A DNA stretch of 64,000 nucleotides from contig NZ_CP119992.1 in assembly GCF_029338575.1 (NCBI RefSeq), forward strand, positions 1,364,001 to 1,428,000, written 5' to 3'. The notes under the pieces were generated by a model, which was not told where the DNA came from, searched no databases, and saw only the letters and a list, made by a program, of their open reading frames with translations. Source of the stretch: Halomarina halobia (GTDB lineage Archaea > Halobacteriota > Halobacteria > Halobacteriales > Haloarculaceae). A program made the position numbers and the translations under genes. Each line of letters starts with the position of its first letter. Positions within the stretch are counted from its first letter, which is position 1. Shown one piece after another: positions 1 through 9,405 of the stretch.

Positions 1-2
1 TC

Positions 3-1526
3 TCCGACCTCGACGCCGAGGCCGAGGCGCTCCGGGAGCGCTTCGCCGACGCGGCGGTCGAACCCGGGGAGGCGGCCGCCCGCCTCCGCGAACTCCGCGG
101 GGAGCACGAGGCGCGCCAGGGACGGGTGGCGGAACTCGTCGCCGACCGGAACGCCACGAGGGAGCGCCTCGACGAGATCCGGGAACTGCTCGACGAGGGG
201 ATGTGCCCCGAGTGCGGCCAGCCGGTGGAGGACTCGCCCCACGTCGAGTCACGCGCCGAGTACGAGTCGAGGGTGGCCGACCTCGACGCGAAGCTCGAGG
301 CCCGGCGCGAGGAGCTCGCGACCCTGGAGGAGCGCGTCGAGCGCGCGGAGGCCCTCCTCGAGGCGGAGAACCGGCTGGGCGAGATCGAGAGTCGCCGAGA
401 GTTGCTCGAGGAGCGCATCGCGGAGCGCGCCGGAACCATCGACGAGAAGCGCGAGCGCGCCGAGACGCTCCGTGGGGAGGCCGCCGACCTCGAATCGCAG
501 GCCGAGGAGAAGCGCTCCGTCGCGGAGCGGAAGGCGGCCGAGGCCGACGCGGAGCGCGAGGCGATCGCCGACCTCACCGAGGAGCGCGAGGCGATCGCGG
601 GCGAACGGGACGCCCTCGAATCCGCCCGCGAGCGCCTCGACGAGATCGCGGAGGAGGAGGCGGCCGTCGAGGACCGCCGCGAGAAGCGCGCGCACCTGGA
701 CGAGCTCAACGACCAGCGCCGCGACCGCCTCGCGGAGAAGCGCGAGCGCCGGGGGGAACTCGACGCCGAGTTCGACGAGTCGAGCGTCGAGAGGGCGCGC
801 GAGCGCCTGGAGAACGCCGATGAGTACTTAGAGCAGGTCGCGTCGGTCATCGAGGAGGTGACCGAGCGGCGGGACGAGCTGGTCGGGCGCATCGAGCGGA
901 CCCGCGGGGAGCTGTCGGACCTCGAACGCCTGCGCGAGGAGCGAGAGGAGCTCCTCGCGACCGTCGAGTACCTCGAATCGCTCTACGACGAGACCGAGCA
1001 GCTGCAGGCGATGTACGCTGAGCTCCGGGCGGAGCTGCGCCAGCGCAACGTCAGAAAGCTCGAGCAGCTGCTCAACGAGACGTTCGACCTCGTCTACCAG
1101 AACGACTCCTACGCGCGCATCGAGCTCGACGGCGAGTACGAGCTCACCGTCTACCAGAAGGACGGCGAGCCCCTCGACCCCGAGCAGCTCTCCGGCGGGG
1201 AGCGCGCGCTGTTCAACCTCTCGCTCCGGTGCGCCATCTACCGCCTGCTCGCGGAGGGGATCGAGGGGTCGGCCCCCATGCCGCCGCTCATCCTCGACGA
1301 GCCGACGGTGTTCCTCGACTCGGGGCACGTCTCGAAGCTCGTCGAACTCGTCGAGTCGATGCGCCGGGTGGGCGTCGAGCAGATCGTCGTCGTGAGCCAC
1401 GACGAGGAGCTGGTGGGCGCGGCCGACGAACTCGTCCACGTCGAGAAGGACCCGACGAGCAACCGCTCGACCGTCGAGCACCACGAGGGCGCGTCGCTGG
1501 CCGCGCTGCGGGCGGAGGGCGACTGA
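3..1526 (+). CDS. rad50: DNA double-strand break repair ATPase Rad50, C-terminal part
   Basis: The frame is open at the window edge, so this is the 3' part of the gene. Rad50 is the SMC-like ATPase that works with Mre11 nuclease on double-strand breaks. The visible part has the zinc hook CPECGQPV (about residue 68 of the fragment), a long Glu/Arg-rich coiled coil, the ABC signature LSGGERA (about residue 395) and Walker B LILDEP followed by the D-loop. Only the coiled-coil return arm and C-terminal ATPase half are here; the Walker A half lies upstream. An internal GTG at 126 is not the true start. Family assignment is firm. Mre11 would be expected just upstream, which cannot be seen. Confidence 0.96.
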   Translation, partial: SDLDAEAEALRERFADAAVEPGEAAARLRELRGEHEARQGRVAELVADRNATRERLDEIRELLDEGMCPECGQPVEDSPHVESRAEYESRVADLDAKLEARREELATLEERVERAEALLEAENRLGEIESRRELLEERIAERAGTIDEKRERAETLRGEAADLESQAEEKRSVAERKAAEADAEREAIADLTEEREAIAGERDALESARERLDEIAEEEAAVEDRREKRAHLDELNDQRRDRLAEKRERRGELDAEFDESSVERARERLENADEYLEQVASVIEEVTERRDELVGRIERTRGELSDLERLREEREELLATVEYLESLYDETEQLQAMYAELRAELRQRNVRKLEQLLNETFDLVYQNDSYARIELDGEYELTVYQKDGEPLDPEQLSGGERALFNLSLRCAIYRLLAEGIEGSAPMPPLILDEPTVFLDSGHVSKLVELVESMRRVGVEQIVVVSHDEELVGAADELVHVEKDPTSNRSTVEHHEGASLAALRAEGD

Positions 1527-1586
1527 CCCCGATCCGCGGCCGCGCCGACCGCGACCGCCGCGACCCCCGTCGACGGTCGCCGACGC

Positions 1587-2006
1587 TCAGCGGAGCCGGT
1601 CGAGCGCCTCGCGCGCCGTCGCCGTCGCGTCGTACCCCGGTTCGCCCGCCACGTCCGCGGGCTCGACGAGACCCGCCGCGCGGAACTCGGTGAGCAGTCC
1701 GAGGAGGTCGCTCTCACAGAGGTCGTAGGCGGCAAGCAGATCGCGGACGGCGATCGGGCCGCGCCGGTCGAGTTCGAGGAGGAGCCCGAGGCCGCGCTCG
1801 TCGCGGACGGCGGTGAGCAGGCGACGGACCGGGTCGGGGATCGCTCGCGCGGCGGTTTCGAGCGCCGATTCGCCCTCGACGGGTTCGAGGCGGTCGTTCG
1901 CGACGTACCGCTCCTCGCCGGTCGTCGGGTCCCGAACGCGGGAGGACTCGCTCGACCGCCTCACGAGGAGGTAGCGCGTTCCGTCGGCGGCGCGAACCGT
2001 TCGCAT
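1587..2006 (-). CDS. small haloarchaeal HTH-like protein of unknown function
   Basis: A 139-residue acidic protein. The N-terminal 45 residues look like a small beta domain (RYLLVRR, EERYVANDRLEPV). The rest is helical and reads like a winged-helix module (IAVRDLLAAYDLCESDLLGLLTEFRAAGLV). It is convergent with rad50 and ends 60 bp from its stop. From memory, a conserved haloarchaeal gene of this kind follows rad50, which suggests a link to DNA metabolism, but no function is known to me. The ATG at 2006 is the only good start. The reading frame is firm and the role is open. Confidence 0.8.
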   Translation of the reverse strand: MRTVRAADGTRYLLVRRSSESSRVRDPTTGEERYVANDRLEPVEGESALETAARAIPDPVRRLLTAVRDERGLGLLLELDRRGPIAVRDLLAAYDLCESDLLGLLTEFRAAGLVEPADVAGEPGYDATATAREALDRLR

Positions 2007-2030
2007 GTCGTCCCCTTCGCGCCCCGGGGG

Positions 2031-2348
2031 TTAATCGTTCCCGCTCCGGTAGCTGCGGTAGTACCGGTAGCCGAACAGCAGGGCCAGCGCGCCGATGGCG
2101 AAGACCGTCCCGCCGAGTCGGAGCTGCCCGCGGAAGACGATGAACATCAGCCCGAGGCTCGCGGCGAACAGCCCGATGTTGGCCATGACGACGACGGCCC
2201 AGAAGGCGCGAAAGACGTCCTCGGGGATGTCCGCGTCGGCGAGGTCCTCGGGGGCGGAGTACTCCACGCTTGGGCCGAGGCTGTCAGGGTCGAACTCGTC
2301 GGGTTCGTCCGGCCAGGCGTCCTCCTCGTCCTCCTCGAAGGGGTTCAC
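2031..2348 (-). CDS. small membrane protein of unknown function
   Basis: A 105-residue protein with a very acidic N-terminus (VNPFEEDEEDAWPDEPDEFD) and two hydrophobic segments near the C-terminus (about residues 53-75 and 82-98), ending in a short basic tail. I chose the GTG at 2348, because the longer frame up to 2438 would overlap the preceding gene and adds an Arg-rich leader unlike haloarchaeal proteins. It probably sits in the membrane with the acidic tail in the cytoplasm. It lies between the HTH-like gene and the 62-residue gene on the same strand, so the three may be co-transcribed. Function is unknown. Confidence 0.72.
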   Translation of the reverse strand: MNPFEEDEEDAWPDEPDEFDPDSLGPSVEYSAPEDLADADIPEDVFRAFWAVVVMANIGLFAASLGLMFIVFRGQLRLGGTVFAIGALALLFGYRYYRSYRSGND

Positions 2349-2392
2349 GTGGACACGTACTCGGCACGCGGCGAAAAAGGCACCCGGTTGGC

Positions 2393-2581
2393 TCACATCA
2401 CGTCGTCGAGCCGGATCGTGTTCCGCGAGAGGATCCACGCGAGAGGGTTCTGCGCGTCGTAGAAGACCAGCCCCTCGTCCGTCTCGTACGTCTCCGTCGA
2501 CTCGACCGCCGCGGAGACGTCCGGCTCGCGACGCGACTCGTCGATCGACTCTGCTTCCGACGGGGCATCGTTATCGGCCAT
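2393..2581 (-). CDS. short acidic hypothetical protein
   Basis: A 62-residue protein, rich in Asp, Glu and Ser in its first half (MADNDAPSEAESIDES), with a C-terminal motif EGLVFYDAQNPLAWILSRNTIRL that looks like a short folded or peripheral membrane-binding segment. It is divergent from polB, sharing the 136-bp AT-containing spacer, and is the first gene of the minus-strand trio that ends near rad50. From memory, similar small genes occur beside polB in haloarchaea. No function can be assigned. Confidence 0.75.
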   Translation of the reverse strand: MADNDAPSEAESIDESRREPDVSAAVESTETYETDEGLVFYDAQNPLAWILSRNTIRLDDVM

Positions 2582-2685
2582 GGTCGCAACGCACTGGTAT
2601 GCTATGTCATAGTATATGCTTTGCGGCAGCGGAGTGCTTTGCGGTTTGGGCGGTCGCGTGCGCCGGCGCGGACGACACCGCGGGG

Positions 2686-2692
2686 ATTTTTA
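2686..2692 (+). promoter_or_regulatory. probable TATA box of polB
   Basis: The AT run ATTTTTA stands in GC-rich DNA and ends 25 bp before the polB ATG, the spacing expected for a leaderless or nearly leaderless haloarchaeal transcript. Another AT-rich stretch at about 2597-2622 probably serves the divergent small gene. Confidence 0.5.
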
Positions 2693-2717
2693 CCGGTGAG
2701 GGCGAACGCCACCTATC

Positions 2718-5438
2718 ATGAAACAGAGCGGGTTGGGCGACTACGCCGCGGGCGGGAACGGCCGGGACGCCCCCGCCGTGGTGACGGCCGAGGCGGAGGC
2801 CGTCGCCGGGGACGGCACGGGCCTCGCGCCGGAGGTGGTCGACACCTCTTCGTACCGCTATCCCGACGCCGACGGTGCCGTCGAGCTGTTCGTCACGCAG
2901 GTCGACTACACGATCGAGGGGAGCGGCCGCGACGAGCACCCGGTCGTCCACGTCTTCGGGCGGACCGCGGACGACGAGGTCGAACACGTCAGGGTCCGCG
3001 AGTTCGAGCCCTACTTCTACGCGCCGACCGACTCCCTCGAGGGTCGCCCCGAGGAGGAGTTCGACCGCCTGCTCGACTCCCGCGAGACCGACGAGGACGG
3101 CGAGCCGTTCGTCAGCATCCGCGGGGAGCGGTTGACGAAGATCGTCGGACAGACGCCCCGCGATGTCGGGCAACTGCGCGACCGCTTCGACCACTACGAG
3201 GCCGACATCCTCTTTCCCAACCGCCTGCTCATCGACAAGGACATCACGAGCGGCGTGCGCGTCCCCCGTCGCCGGAGCGACGACGGCGCGATCGACGTCC
3301 CCCACCAGGAACTGCGGCCCGTCGAGATGGACGCGACACTCCGGGTGAACACCTTCGACATCGAGGTCGACGACCGCTCGGGCTTCCCGGAGGAGGGCGA
3401 GGAGCCGATCATCTGTCTCACCAGCCACGACAACTACCGCGACGAGTACGTGGTGTGGCTCTACGAGGCCCCGAACGGCGCGGGCGGTCCCGACTCGCTT
3501 CCGGAGTACGACCCGCTCCGCGAGGGGCCGGCCGTCGAGGTCCGCTCCTTCGACCGGGAGGAGGACATGCTCGCGGCGTTCCTCGACTACGTCGACGAGA
3601 CCGACCCCGACGTGCTGACGGGGTGGAACTTCGCCGACTTCGACGCGCCCTACCTGCTCGACCGACTGGAGGTACTCGGCGGCGACGGCGACCTCGACCC
3701 GAACCGGCTCTCCCGGGTGAACGAGGTCTGGCGCAGCGAGTGGCAGGGGCCGAACGTCAAGGGGCGGGTCGTGTTCGATCTGCTGTACGCCTACAAGCGC
3801 ATCAAGATCTCCGAGCTCGACTCCTACCGCCTCGACGCGGTCGGGGAGGCCGAACTCGGCGTCGGGAAGGAGCGCTACCCCGGTAGCATCGGCGACCTCT
3901 GGGAGGAGAACCCCGAGCGGCTGCTCGAGTACAACCTGCGCGACGTCGAGCTCTGCGTCGAACTCGACCGCAAGCAGAACATCGTCCCGTTCTGGACGGA
4001 GGTGGCGTCGTTCGTCGGCTGCAAGCTGGAGGACGCCACGACCCCCGGCGACGCGGTGGACCTCTACATCCTCCACAAGGTCCACGGCGAGTTCGCGCTC
4101 CCCTCCAAGGGGAGCGTCGACAGCGAGGAGTACGAGGGCGGCGCGGTGTTCGATCCCATCACCGGCGTCCGGGAGAACGTCTCCGTGCTCGACCTGAAGT
4201 CGCTCTACCCCATGTGCATGGTGACGATCAACGCGTCCATCGAGACGAAGGTCGATCCGGCGACCTTCGACGGGGACACCTACGTCGCGCCCAACGGCAC
4301 GCACTTCCGCCAGGAGCCGGCCGGCATCATCCGGGAGATGGTGGACGAACTGCTCGAGGAGCGCGACCGGAAGAAGGGCCTGCGCGACGAGCACCGACCG
4401 GGGTCGGACGAGTACGAGACCTACGATCGCCAGCAGGGAGCTGTCAAGGTTATTATGAATTCTTTATATGGGGTACTCGGTTGGGATAGGTTCAGGCTCT
4501 ACGACAAAGAAATGGGAGCCGCGGTAACCGCAACAGGACGACGGGTTATCGAGTTCACTGAGACCGTGGCGAACGAGATGGATCACCGGGTCGCGTACGG
4601 AGATACGGACTCTGTCATGTTGGAGCTCGGCGGTCAGATTTCGAGGGGCGAGGCCATCGAACAGGCGTTCGCCATCGAGGAGGAGATCAACGCCTCCTAC
4701 GACGAGTTCGCGAGCGAGGAGCTCAACGCCGCCCACCACCGGTTCCAAATCGAGTTCGAGAAGCTCTACCGGCGGTTCTTCCAGGCGGGCAAGAAGAAGC
4801 GCTACGCCGGCCACATCGTCTGGAAGGAGGGCAAGGACGTCGACGACATCGACATCACGGGCTTCGAGTACAAGCGCTCCGACATCGCGCCCATCACGAA
4901 GGAGGTCCAGAAGCGCGTCATCGAACTCATCGTCACGAGCGAGGGCGAGGAGTACCGCGAGGAGGTGAAGGAGTACGTCCACGACGTGGTCCAGCGGTTC
5001 AAGGGCGGCGACATCGGCGTCGAAGAGATCGGGATCCCCGGCGGCATCGGCAAGCGCCTCGACAACTACGACACCGACACGGCGCACGTCCGCGGGGCGA
5101 AGTACGCGAACCTCCTGCTCGGGACGAACTTCGGTCGGGGATCGAAGCCGAAGCGCCTCTACCTGAAGGGCGTCCACAACGACTTCTACGGGCGCGTCGA
5201 GCGCGAACTCGGCATCGACGCCCGGACCGACGCGCTCTACCGCGAGTTCCGCCGAAATGAGGACGTCATCTGCATCGAGTACGCCGACCAGCTGCCGGGA
5301 GAGTTCGAGATCGACTGGGAGAAGATGCTCGATCGCACCCTCCGCGGCCCCATCGAGCGCATCCTCGACGCCATCGACGTCTCCTGGGACGAGGTCGAGA
5401 GCGGCCAGACCCAGACCGGCCTCGGCCAGTACTTCTGA
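2718..5438 (+). CDS. polB: family B DNA polymerase (PolB1), intein-free
   Basis: The archaeal replicative family B polymerase, 906 residues. The 3'-5' exonuclease motifs are visible: ExoI FDIEVD (about residue 213), ExoII WNFADFDAPYL and ExoIII YNLRDVELC. The polymerase motifs are A DLKSLYP (residue 492), B KVIMNSLYG (577) and C YGDTDS (627-632). All catalytic Asp residues are present, so the enzyme should be active. Many haloarchaeal polB genes carry inteins in motifs A-C; this one has none. However, codons from about 4440 to 4640 are abruptly AT-richer (TTA, ATT, AAT, TAT, AAA, GAA), covering exactly motifs B and C. The ATG at 2718 fits the TATA box. A hairpin follows the stop. Confidence 0.97.
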   Translation: MKQSGLGDYAAGGNGRDAPAVVTAEAEAVAGDGTGLAPEVVDTSSYRYPDADGAVELFVTQVDYTIEGSGRDEHPVVHVFGRTADDEVEHVRVREFEPYFYAPTDSLEGRPEEEFDRLLDSRETDEDGEPFVSIRGERLTKIVGQTPRDVGQLRDRFDHYEADILFPNRLLIDKDITSGVRVPRRRSDDGAIDVPHQELRPVEMDATLRVNTFDIEVDDRSGFPEEGEEPIICLTSHDNYRDEYVVWLYEAPNGAGGPDSLPEYDPLREGPAVEVRSFDREEDMLAAFLDYVDETDPDVLTGWNFADFDAPYLLDRLEVLGGDGDLDPNRLSRVNEVWRSEWQGPNVKGRVVFDLLYAYKRIKISELDSYRLDAVGEAELGVGKERYPGSIGDLWEENPERLLEYNLRDVELCVELDRKQNIVPFWTEVASFVGCKLEDATTPGDAVDLYILHKVHGEFALPSKGSVDSEEYEGGAVFDPITGVRENVSVLDLKSLYPMCMVTINASIETKVDPATFDGDTYVAPNGTHFRQEPAGIIREMVDELLEERDRKKGLRDEHRPGSDEYETYDRQQGAVKVIMNSLYGVLGWDRFRLYDKEMGAAVTATGRRVIEFTETVANEMDHRVAYGDTDSVMLELGGQISRGEAIEQAFAIEEEINASYDEFASEELNAAHHRFQIEFEKLYRRFFQAGKKKRYAGHIVWKEGKDVDDIDITGFEYKRSDIAPITKEVQKRVIELIVTSEGEEYREEVKEYVHDVVQRFKGGDIGVEEIGIPGGIGKRLDNYDTDTAHVRGAKYANLLLGTNFGRGSKPKRLYLKGVHNDFYGRVERELGIDARTDALYREFRRNEDVICIEYADQLPGEFEIDWEKMLDRTLRGPIERILDAIDVSWDEVESGQTQTGLGQYF

Positions 5439-5440
5439 GT

Positions 5441-5464
5441 CGGGGACGAACGCGCTCGTCCCCG
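5441..5464 (+). terminator. hairpin after polB
   Basis: A perfect 9-bp inverted repeat, CGGGGACGA and TCGTCCCCG, separated by ACGCGC, begins 2 bp after the polB stop codon. There is no T-run after it, so a terminator role is inferred from position only. Confidence 0.45.
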
Positions 5465-5612
5465 ATCGGGCGTTCGATCCGCGAGGCGTCGTCGCGCGGC
5501 GGCTCGCGGCCACGCGCTGAAACCCGAACGAGCACGCGGAACCGCGGCCGTCTTTGCCATACGGAAACATCATTTGTCGCTGCCGGAAGCGGAATTAGGG
5601 TAGATACGAAAA

Positions 5613-5620
5613 CATTATAC
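5613..5620 (+). promoter_or_regulatory. probable TATA box of the suf operon
   Basis: CATTATAC lies in an unusually AT-rich stretch (5555-5625) about 45 bp before the sufC ATG, implying a leader of roughly 20 nt. The run of A and T around 5565-5612 may include a BRE or regulator site. Confidence 0.45.
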
Positions 5621-5663
5621 ACGCCACGCACCGATCACCGTACGATAAGCGCAGGTGCTCGTT

Positions 5664-6587
5664 ATGGCACGATTAGAGATAAAGAACCTTCACGCGGAGG
5701 TCAACGAGGAAGACGGAGAACAGATCCTGAAGGGCGTCGATCTCGAGGTGGAGACCGGCGAGATCCACGCGCTGATGGGGCCGAACGGCTCCGGGAAGTC
5801 GACGATGGCGAAGATCATCGCCGGTCACCCGGCCTACACGGTCACGGAGGGCGAGGTACTGATCCACCTGGACGACGGCGACTTCGGCGAGGACTTCGAG
5901 ATCCCCGAGGACAAGCGCACGTGGGACCTCCTCGACCTCGAGCCGAACGAGCGCGCCGCGCTGGGCGTGTTCCTCGGTTTCCAGTACCCCGCCGAGATCG
6001 AGGGGGTCACGATGGTCAACTTCCTGCGCACGGCGCTCAACGCCAAGCTCGAGGAGCGCGAGGAGCTCTTCGAGGAGGACGAGGGCGAGGGCGAGGGCGA
6101 GGGGGAAGTGGAGGAGGAGTCGGGCTACACCACCTCCCCGATGGAGGGGCCGGTCGACGAGGGCGAGATCGGCGTCGCCGAGTTCCAGGGGCTCCTGCGC
6201 GAGAAGATGGAACTGCTCGACATGGACGAGCGGTTCGCCACCCGGTACCTCAACGCCGGCTTCTCCGGCGGCGAGAAGAAGCAGAACGAGGTGCTACAGG
6301 CCGCGATCCTGGAGCCCTCGATCGCGGTGCTCGACGAGATCGACTCCGGACTGGACATCGACCGCCTGCAGGACGTCTCGGCGGGCATCAACGCCCTCCG
6401 CGACGAGCAGGGGACGGGCGTCCTCCAGATCACCCACTACCAGCGGATCCTCGACTACGTCGAGCCGGACCACGTCCACATCATGCTGGACGGGAAGGTC
6501 GTGAAGAGCGGCGGGCCTGAACTCGCCGAGGAACTCGAGGACAAGGGGTACGACTGGGTCCGCGAGGAGGTCTACGGGACCGCCTGA
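5664..6587 (+). CDS. sufC: Fe-S cluster assembly ATPase SufC
   Basis: The ABC-type ATPase of the SUF system, which powers Fe-S cluster assembly on the SufB-SufD scaffold in the cytoplasm. Walker [10 protein letters not shown] is at about residue 39, the signature FSGGEKKQ at about 200 and Walker B IAVLDEID at about 220, followed by the D-loop SGLD. The 307 residues exceed the roughly 250 of bacterial SufC because of an acidic Glu/Gly insertion (about residues 131-150), a typical halophile adaptation. I chose the ATG at 5664; an in-frame GTG at 5655 is less likely. It is the first gene of sufC-sufB-sufD. No SufS or SufE gene is in the window. Confidence 0.96.
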   Translation: MARLEIKNLHAEVNEEDGEQILKGVDLEVETGEIHALMGPNGSGKSTMAKIIAGHPAYTVTEGEVLIHLDDGDFGEDFEIPEDKRTWDLLDLEPNERAALGVFLGFQYPAEIEGVTMVNFLRTALNAKLEEREELFEEDEGEGEGEGEVEEESGYTTSPMEGPVDEGEIGVAEFQGLLREKMELLDMDERFATRYLNAGFSGGEKKQNEVLQAAILEPSIAVLDEIDSGLDIDRLQDVSAGINALRDEQGTGVLQITHYQRILDYVEPDHVHIMLDGKVVKSGGPELAEELEDKGYDWVREEVYGTA

Positions 6588-6651
6588 GATACGTGCGTAA
6601 CCGAATTCGACTAGAGATAGGCACATAAGTGAGTAAACGTAATTACAGCCA

Positions 6652-8082
6652 ATGAGTTCCGAGCAAGACCACCTCAAAGAGACCGACACCGAGGCGCGCT
6701 TCGAGTTCAAGAAGGAGCAGCGCGCCGCGTTCAAGTCCGAGAAGGGGCTGACCGAGGAGACCATCCGCGTCATCTCCGAGGACAAGGACGAACCCGAGTG
6801 GATGTTGCAGCGCCGCCTGCGCGCGCTGCGGCAGTTCCACGAGATACCGATGCCGACCGGCTGGCCGGGCCAGCCCGACCTCTCGGAGGTCGACGTGAAC
6901 GAGATCGTCCCCTACATCCGACCGGACGTCGAGGTGCGGGGGGGCGTCGACAGCTGGGAGGACCTCCCGGATGACATCAAGGACACCTTCGACAAGCTGG
7001 GCATCCCCGAGGCCGAGAAGAACGCCCTCTCGGGCGTGGGCGCGCAGTACGAGTCGGAGATCGTCTACCAGAACATGCAGGAGCAGTGGCAGGAGAAGGG
7101 CGTCGTGTTCATGGACATGGACAAGGCCGTCCAGGAACATCCCGACCTGGTCGAGGAGTACTTCATGACGAAGTGCGTTCCGCCGAGCGACAACAAGTTC
7201 GCCGCCCTCCACGGCGCGATCTGGTCGGGTGGGAGCTTCGTCTACGTCCCGGAGGGCGTCACCGTGGAGATGCCGATCCAGGCGTACTTCCGGATGAACT
7301 CCGAGGGGATGGGCCAGTTCGAACACACCCTCATCATCGCCGAAGCCAACTCCGAGGTCCACTACATCGAGGGCTGCTCCGCACCCAAGTACAGCCACTT
7401 CAACCTCCACTCCGGCTGCGTCGAGGTGTTCGTCAAGGAGGGCGCACACGTCCAGTACTCCACCGTCCAGAACTGGTCGAAGAGCACCTACAACCTCAAC
7501 ACCAAGCGCGCCATCGCCGAGAGGGACGCGACGATGGAGTGGGTGTCGGGGAGCATGGGCTCGAAGGCCACGATGCTCTATCCGTGCACCATCCTGAAGG
7601 GGCCGGGCGCGACGGACAACCACATCACGATCGCGTTCGCGGGCAAGGGCCAGAACATCGACACGGGCGCGAAGGTCTACCACAACGCCCCGAACACGAA
7701 GTCCACGATCGAGTCGAAGTCGATCTCGAAGGACGGCGGGCGCACCAACTACCGCGGGCTGGTCCACATCGCGGACGGCGCGACCGACTCCTCGACCAGC
7801 GTCGAGTGCGACGCGCTCATGTTCGACAACGAGTCCACCTCGGACACGATGCCGTACATGGAGATCGAGGAGTCGAGGGTCGACGTGGCCCACGAGGCGA
7901 CCGTCGGGAAGATCGGCGACGAGGACGTCTTCTACCTCCAGTCGCGCGGACTGGACGACGACGACGCCAAGCAGATGATCGTCGCCGGCTTCATCGAGCC
8001 GATCACGGAGGAGCTGCCGATCGAGTACGCGGTCGAACTCAACCGCCTGATCGAACTGGAGATGGAGGGTAGCCTCGGGTAA
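6652..8082 (+). CDS. sufB: Fe-S cluster scaffold protein SufB
   Basis: A 476-residue scaffold subunit of the SufBCD complex. Characteristic segments include EYFMTKCVPPSDNKFAALHG, a central beta-helix core, EGCSAPKY with a conserved Cys, and the C-terminal block VAGFIEPITEELPIEYAVELNRLI. The length matches the family. It follows sufC after 64 bp, which contains an AT-rich stretch (ACGTAATTACAGCC) that could hold a secondary promoter, and precedes sufD by 15 bp. It is expected to assemble the cluster with SufC and SufD. Confidence 0.96.
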   Translation: MSSEQDHLKETDTEARFEFKKEQRAAFKSEKGLTEETIRVISEDKDEPEWMLQRRLRALRQFHEIPMPTGWPGQPDLSEVDVNEIVPYIRPDVEVRGGVDSWEDLPDDIKDTFDKLGIPEAEKNALSGVGAQYESEIVYQNMQEQWQEKGVVFMDMDKAVQEHPDLVEEYFMTKCVPPSDNKFAALHGAIWSGGSFVYVPEGVTVEMPIQAYFRMNSEGMGQFEHTLIIAEANSEVHYIEGCSAPKYSHFNLHSGCVEVFVKEGAHVQYSTVQNWSKSTYNLNTKRAIAERDATMEWVSGSMGSKATMLYPCTILKGPGATDNHITIAFAGKGQNIDTGAKVYHNAPNTKSTIESKSISKDGGRTNYRGLVHIADGATDSSTSVECDALMFDNESTSDTMPYMEIEESRVDVAHEATVGKIGDEDVFYLQSRGLDDDDAKQMIVAGFIEPITEELPIEYAVELNRLIELEMEGSLG

Positions 8083-8097
8083 CCCCCGGAGGATCTC

Positions 8098-9327
8098 ATG
8101 AGTACGCAGGTACACGCAAACCTCACCGAGAAGCAGGTACGGGAGATAAGCGATCGGCTCGGCGAGCCCGAGTGGCTGCTCGAGACGCGCCTCGACGCCC
8201 TCGCGGCGCTCGACGACCTCCCCTTCCCGGACGTGATCCACACGCCGGGGCGCAAGTGGACGGACCTCGCGGACCTCGACTTCGCGTCGTTCGTCGATCC
8301 GCTCACCGCCGCGGAGGAGAAGGACCTCGTCGCCCCCGAGACCGAGGGCGTCGAGGTGCTGCCGTTCGCGGAGGCGGTCGACGAGCACGAGGCGCTGCTG
8401 CGCGAGCACTTCGGTTCCGTCGTCGACCCGGAGACGAACTACCTGACGGCGCTCTCGACGGCGCTGTTCAGCACGGGGACCGTCGTCTACGTCCCGAGGG
8501 GCGTCACCGCGGAGAACGTGAAGATCCGCACGACGATGAACTCCCGGTCGCTGTTCAACTACACGCTGATCGTCACCGAGGAGTCCGCCTCGGTGACGAT
8601 CCTCGAGCGGCAGGATAGCGGCGAGGAGGCCGTCGAGGGCGACCGCTACTACAGCGGCCTCGTCGAGGTCGTCGCGGGCGAGAACGCCTACGTCCAGTAC
8701 GGGAGCCTCCAGGACCTCTCGGAGGAGACGTACAACTACCAGCTCAAGCGCGGGACGACCGACACCTACGGGACGGTCAACTTCATCGACTGCAACATCG
8801 GCTCGCGCCTGACGAAGACCTCCGTTGAGGTGGCGCTCGACGGCGACGCTTCCGAGACGAAGATCGTCGGGGCGTTCTTCGGCCACGAGGACCAGCACTT
8901 CGACGTGGACGCGCGCGTCTGGCACAACGCCGAGCACACGACCGCCGACCTCGTCACCCGCGGCGTCGTCGACGACCACGCGCGGTCGGTCTACGAGGGC
9001 GTCCAGCACGTCGGCCGCGAGGCGTGGGACACAAACTCCTACCAGCGGGAGAACACCCTCATGCTCTCCGACGAGAGCGAGGCCGACGCCTCCCCGAAGC
9101 TCATCATCAACAACCACGACACCGAGGCCAGCCACGCGGCGACGGTCGGCCAGGTCGACGCGGAGGACCTCTTCTACATGACCTCCCGCGGCGTCCACGA
9201 GCGCCTCGCGAAGAACATGCTCGTCGAGGGCTTCTTCGTGCCCGTCCTGGAGGAGATCGCGGTCGACGAACTCCGCGAGGATATGCAGTCGCGTATCCGC
9301 GATCGGTTGCGAGCGCGCACGAAGTGA
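8098..9327 (+). CDS. sufD: Fe-S cluster assembly protein SufD
   Basis: A 409-residue paralogue of SufB that completes the SufB-SufC2-SufD scaffold. It has the family core (YVPRGVTAENVKIRT; a beta-helix with repeated acidic strands) and the C-terminal motif VHERLAKNMLVEGFFVPVLE with a conserved His. A purine-rich ribosome binding site, GGAGGA at 8088-8093, sits 4 bp before the ATG at 8098, so this gene is probably translated from a polycistronic message. It is the last gene of the suf operon; after its stop the strand changes. Confidence 0.95.
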   Translation: MSTQVHANLTEKQVREISDRLGEPEWLLETRLDALAALDDLPFPDVIHTPGRKWTDLADLDFASFVDPLTAAEEKDLVAPETEGVEVLPFAEAVDEHEALLREHFGSVVDPETNYLTALSTALFSTGTVVYVPRGVTAENVKIRTTMNSRSLFNYTLIVTEESASVTILERQDSGEEAVEGDRYYSGLVEVVAGENAYVQYGSLQDLSEETYNYQLKRGTTDTYGTVNFIDCNIGSRLTKTSVEVALDGDASETKIVGAFFGHEDQHFDVDARVWHNAEHTTADLVTRGVVDDHARSVYEGVQHVGREAWDTNSYQRENTLMLSDESEADASPKLIINNHDTEASHAATVGQVDAEDLFYMTSRGVHERLAKNMLVEGFFVPVLEEIAVDELREDMQSRIRDRLRARTK

Positions 9328-9405
9328 GCGAAACAGGGACACGGGGACCTTCCTCCTCGTAACTCGTACGCTGTTCTTCTCGCCTTTCGAGCGCCGATCT
9401 CTCCC

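Noticed and set aside
2349-2438. N-terminal extension of the small membrane protein
   Set aside because: It would overlap the stop of the 62-residue gene and adds an Arg-rich leader unlike haloarchaeal proteins.
4191-4215. Recoding at the third intein site (motif A) of polB
   Set aside because: Codons here (GAC CTG AAG TCG CTC TAC CCC) are normal for the gene; only motifs B and C are affected.
2607-4394. Long open frame (595 codons) on the minus strand opposite polB
   Set aside because: It is the antisense shadow of a high-GC gene; the translation lacks any motif and is dominated by Val, Arg and Leu typical of shadow frames.
5664-9327. Full SUF pathway with desulfurase in this operon
   Set aside because: Only sufC, sufB and sufD are present; no cysteine desulfurase or SufE frame was found in the window.
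6643-9342. Open frame of 899 codons opposite sufB and sufD
   Set aside because: Same shadow effect; the plus strand has clear SUF motifs in frame and a Shine-Dalgarno site for sufD.
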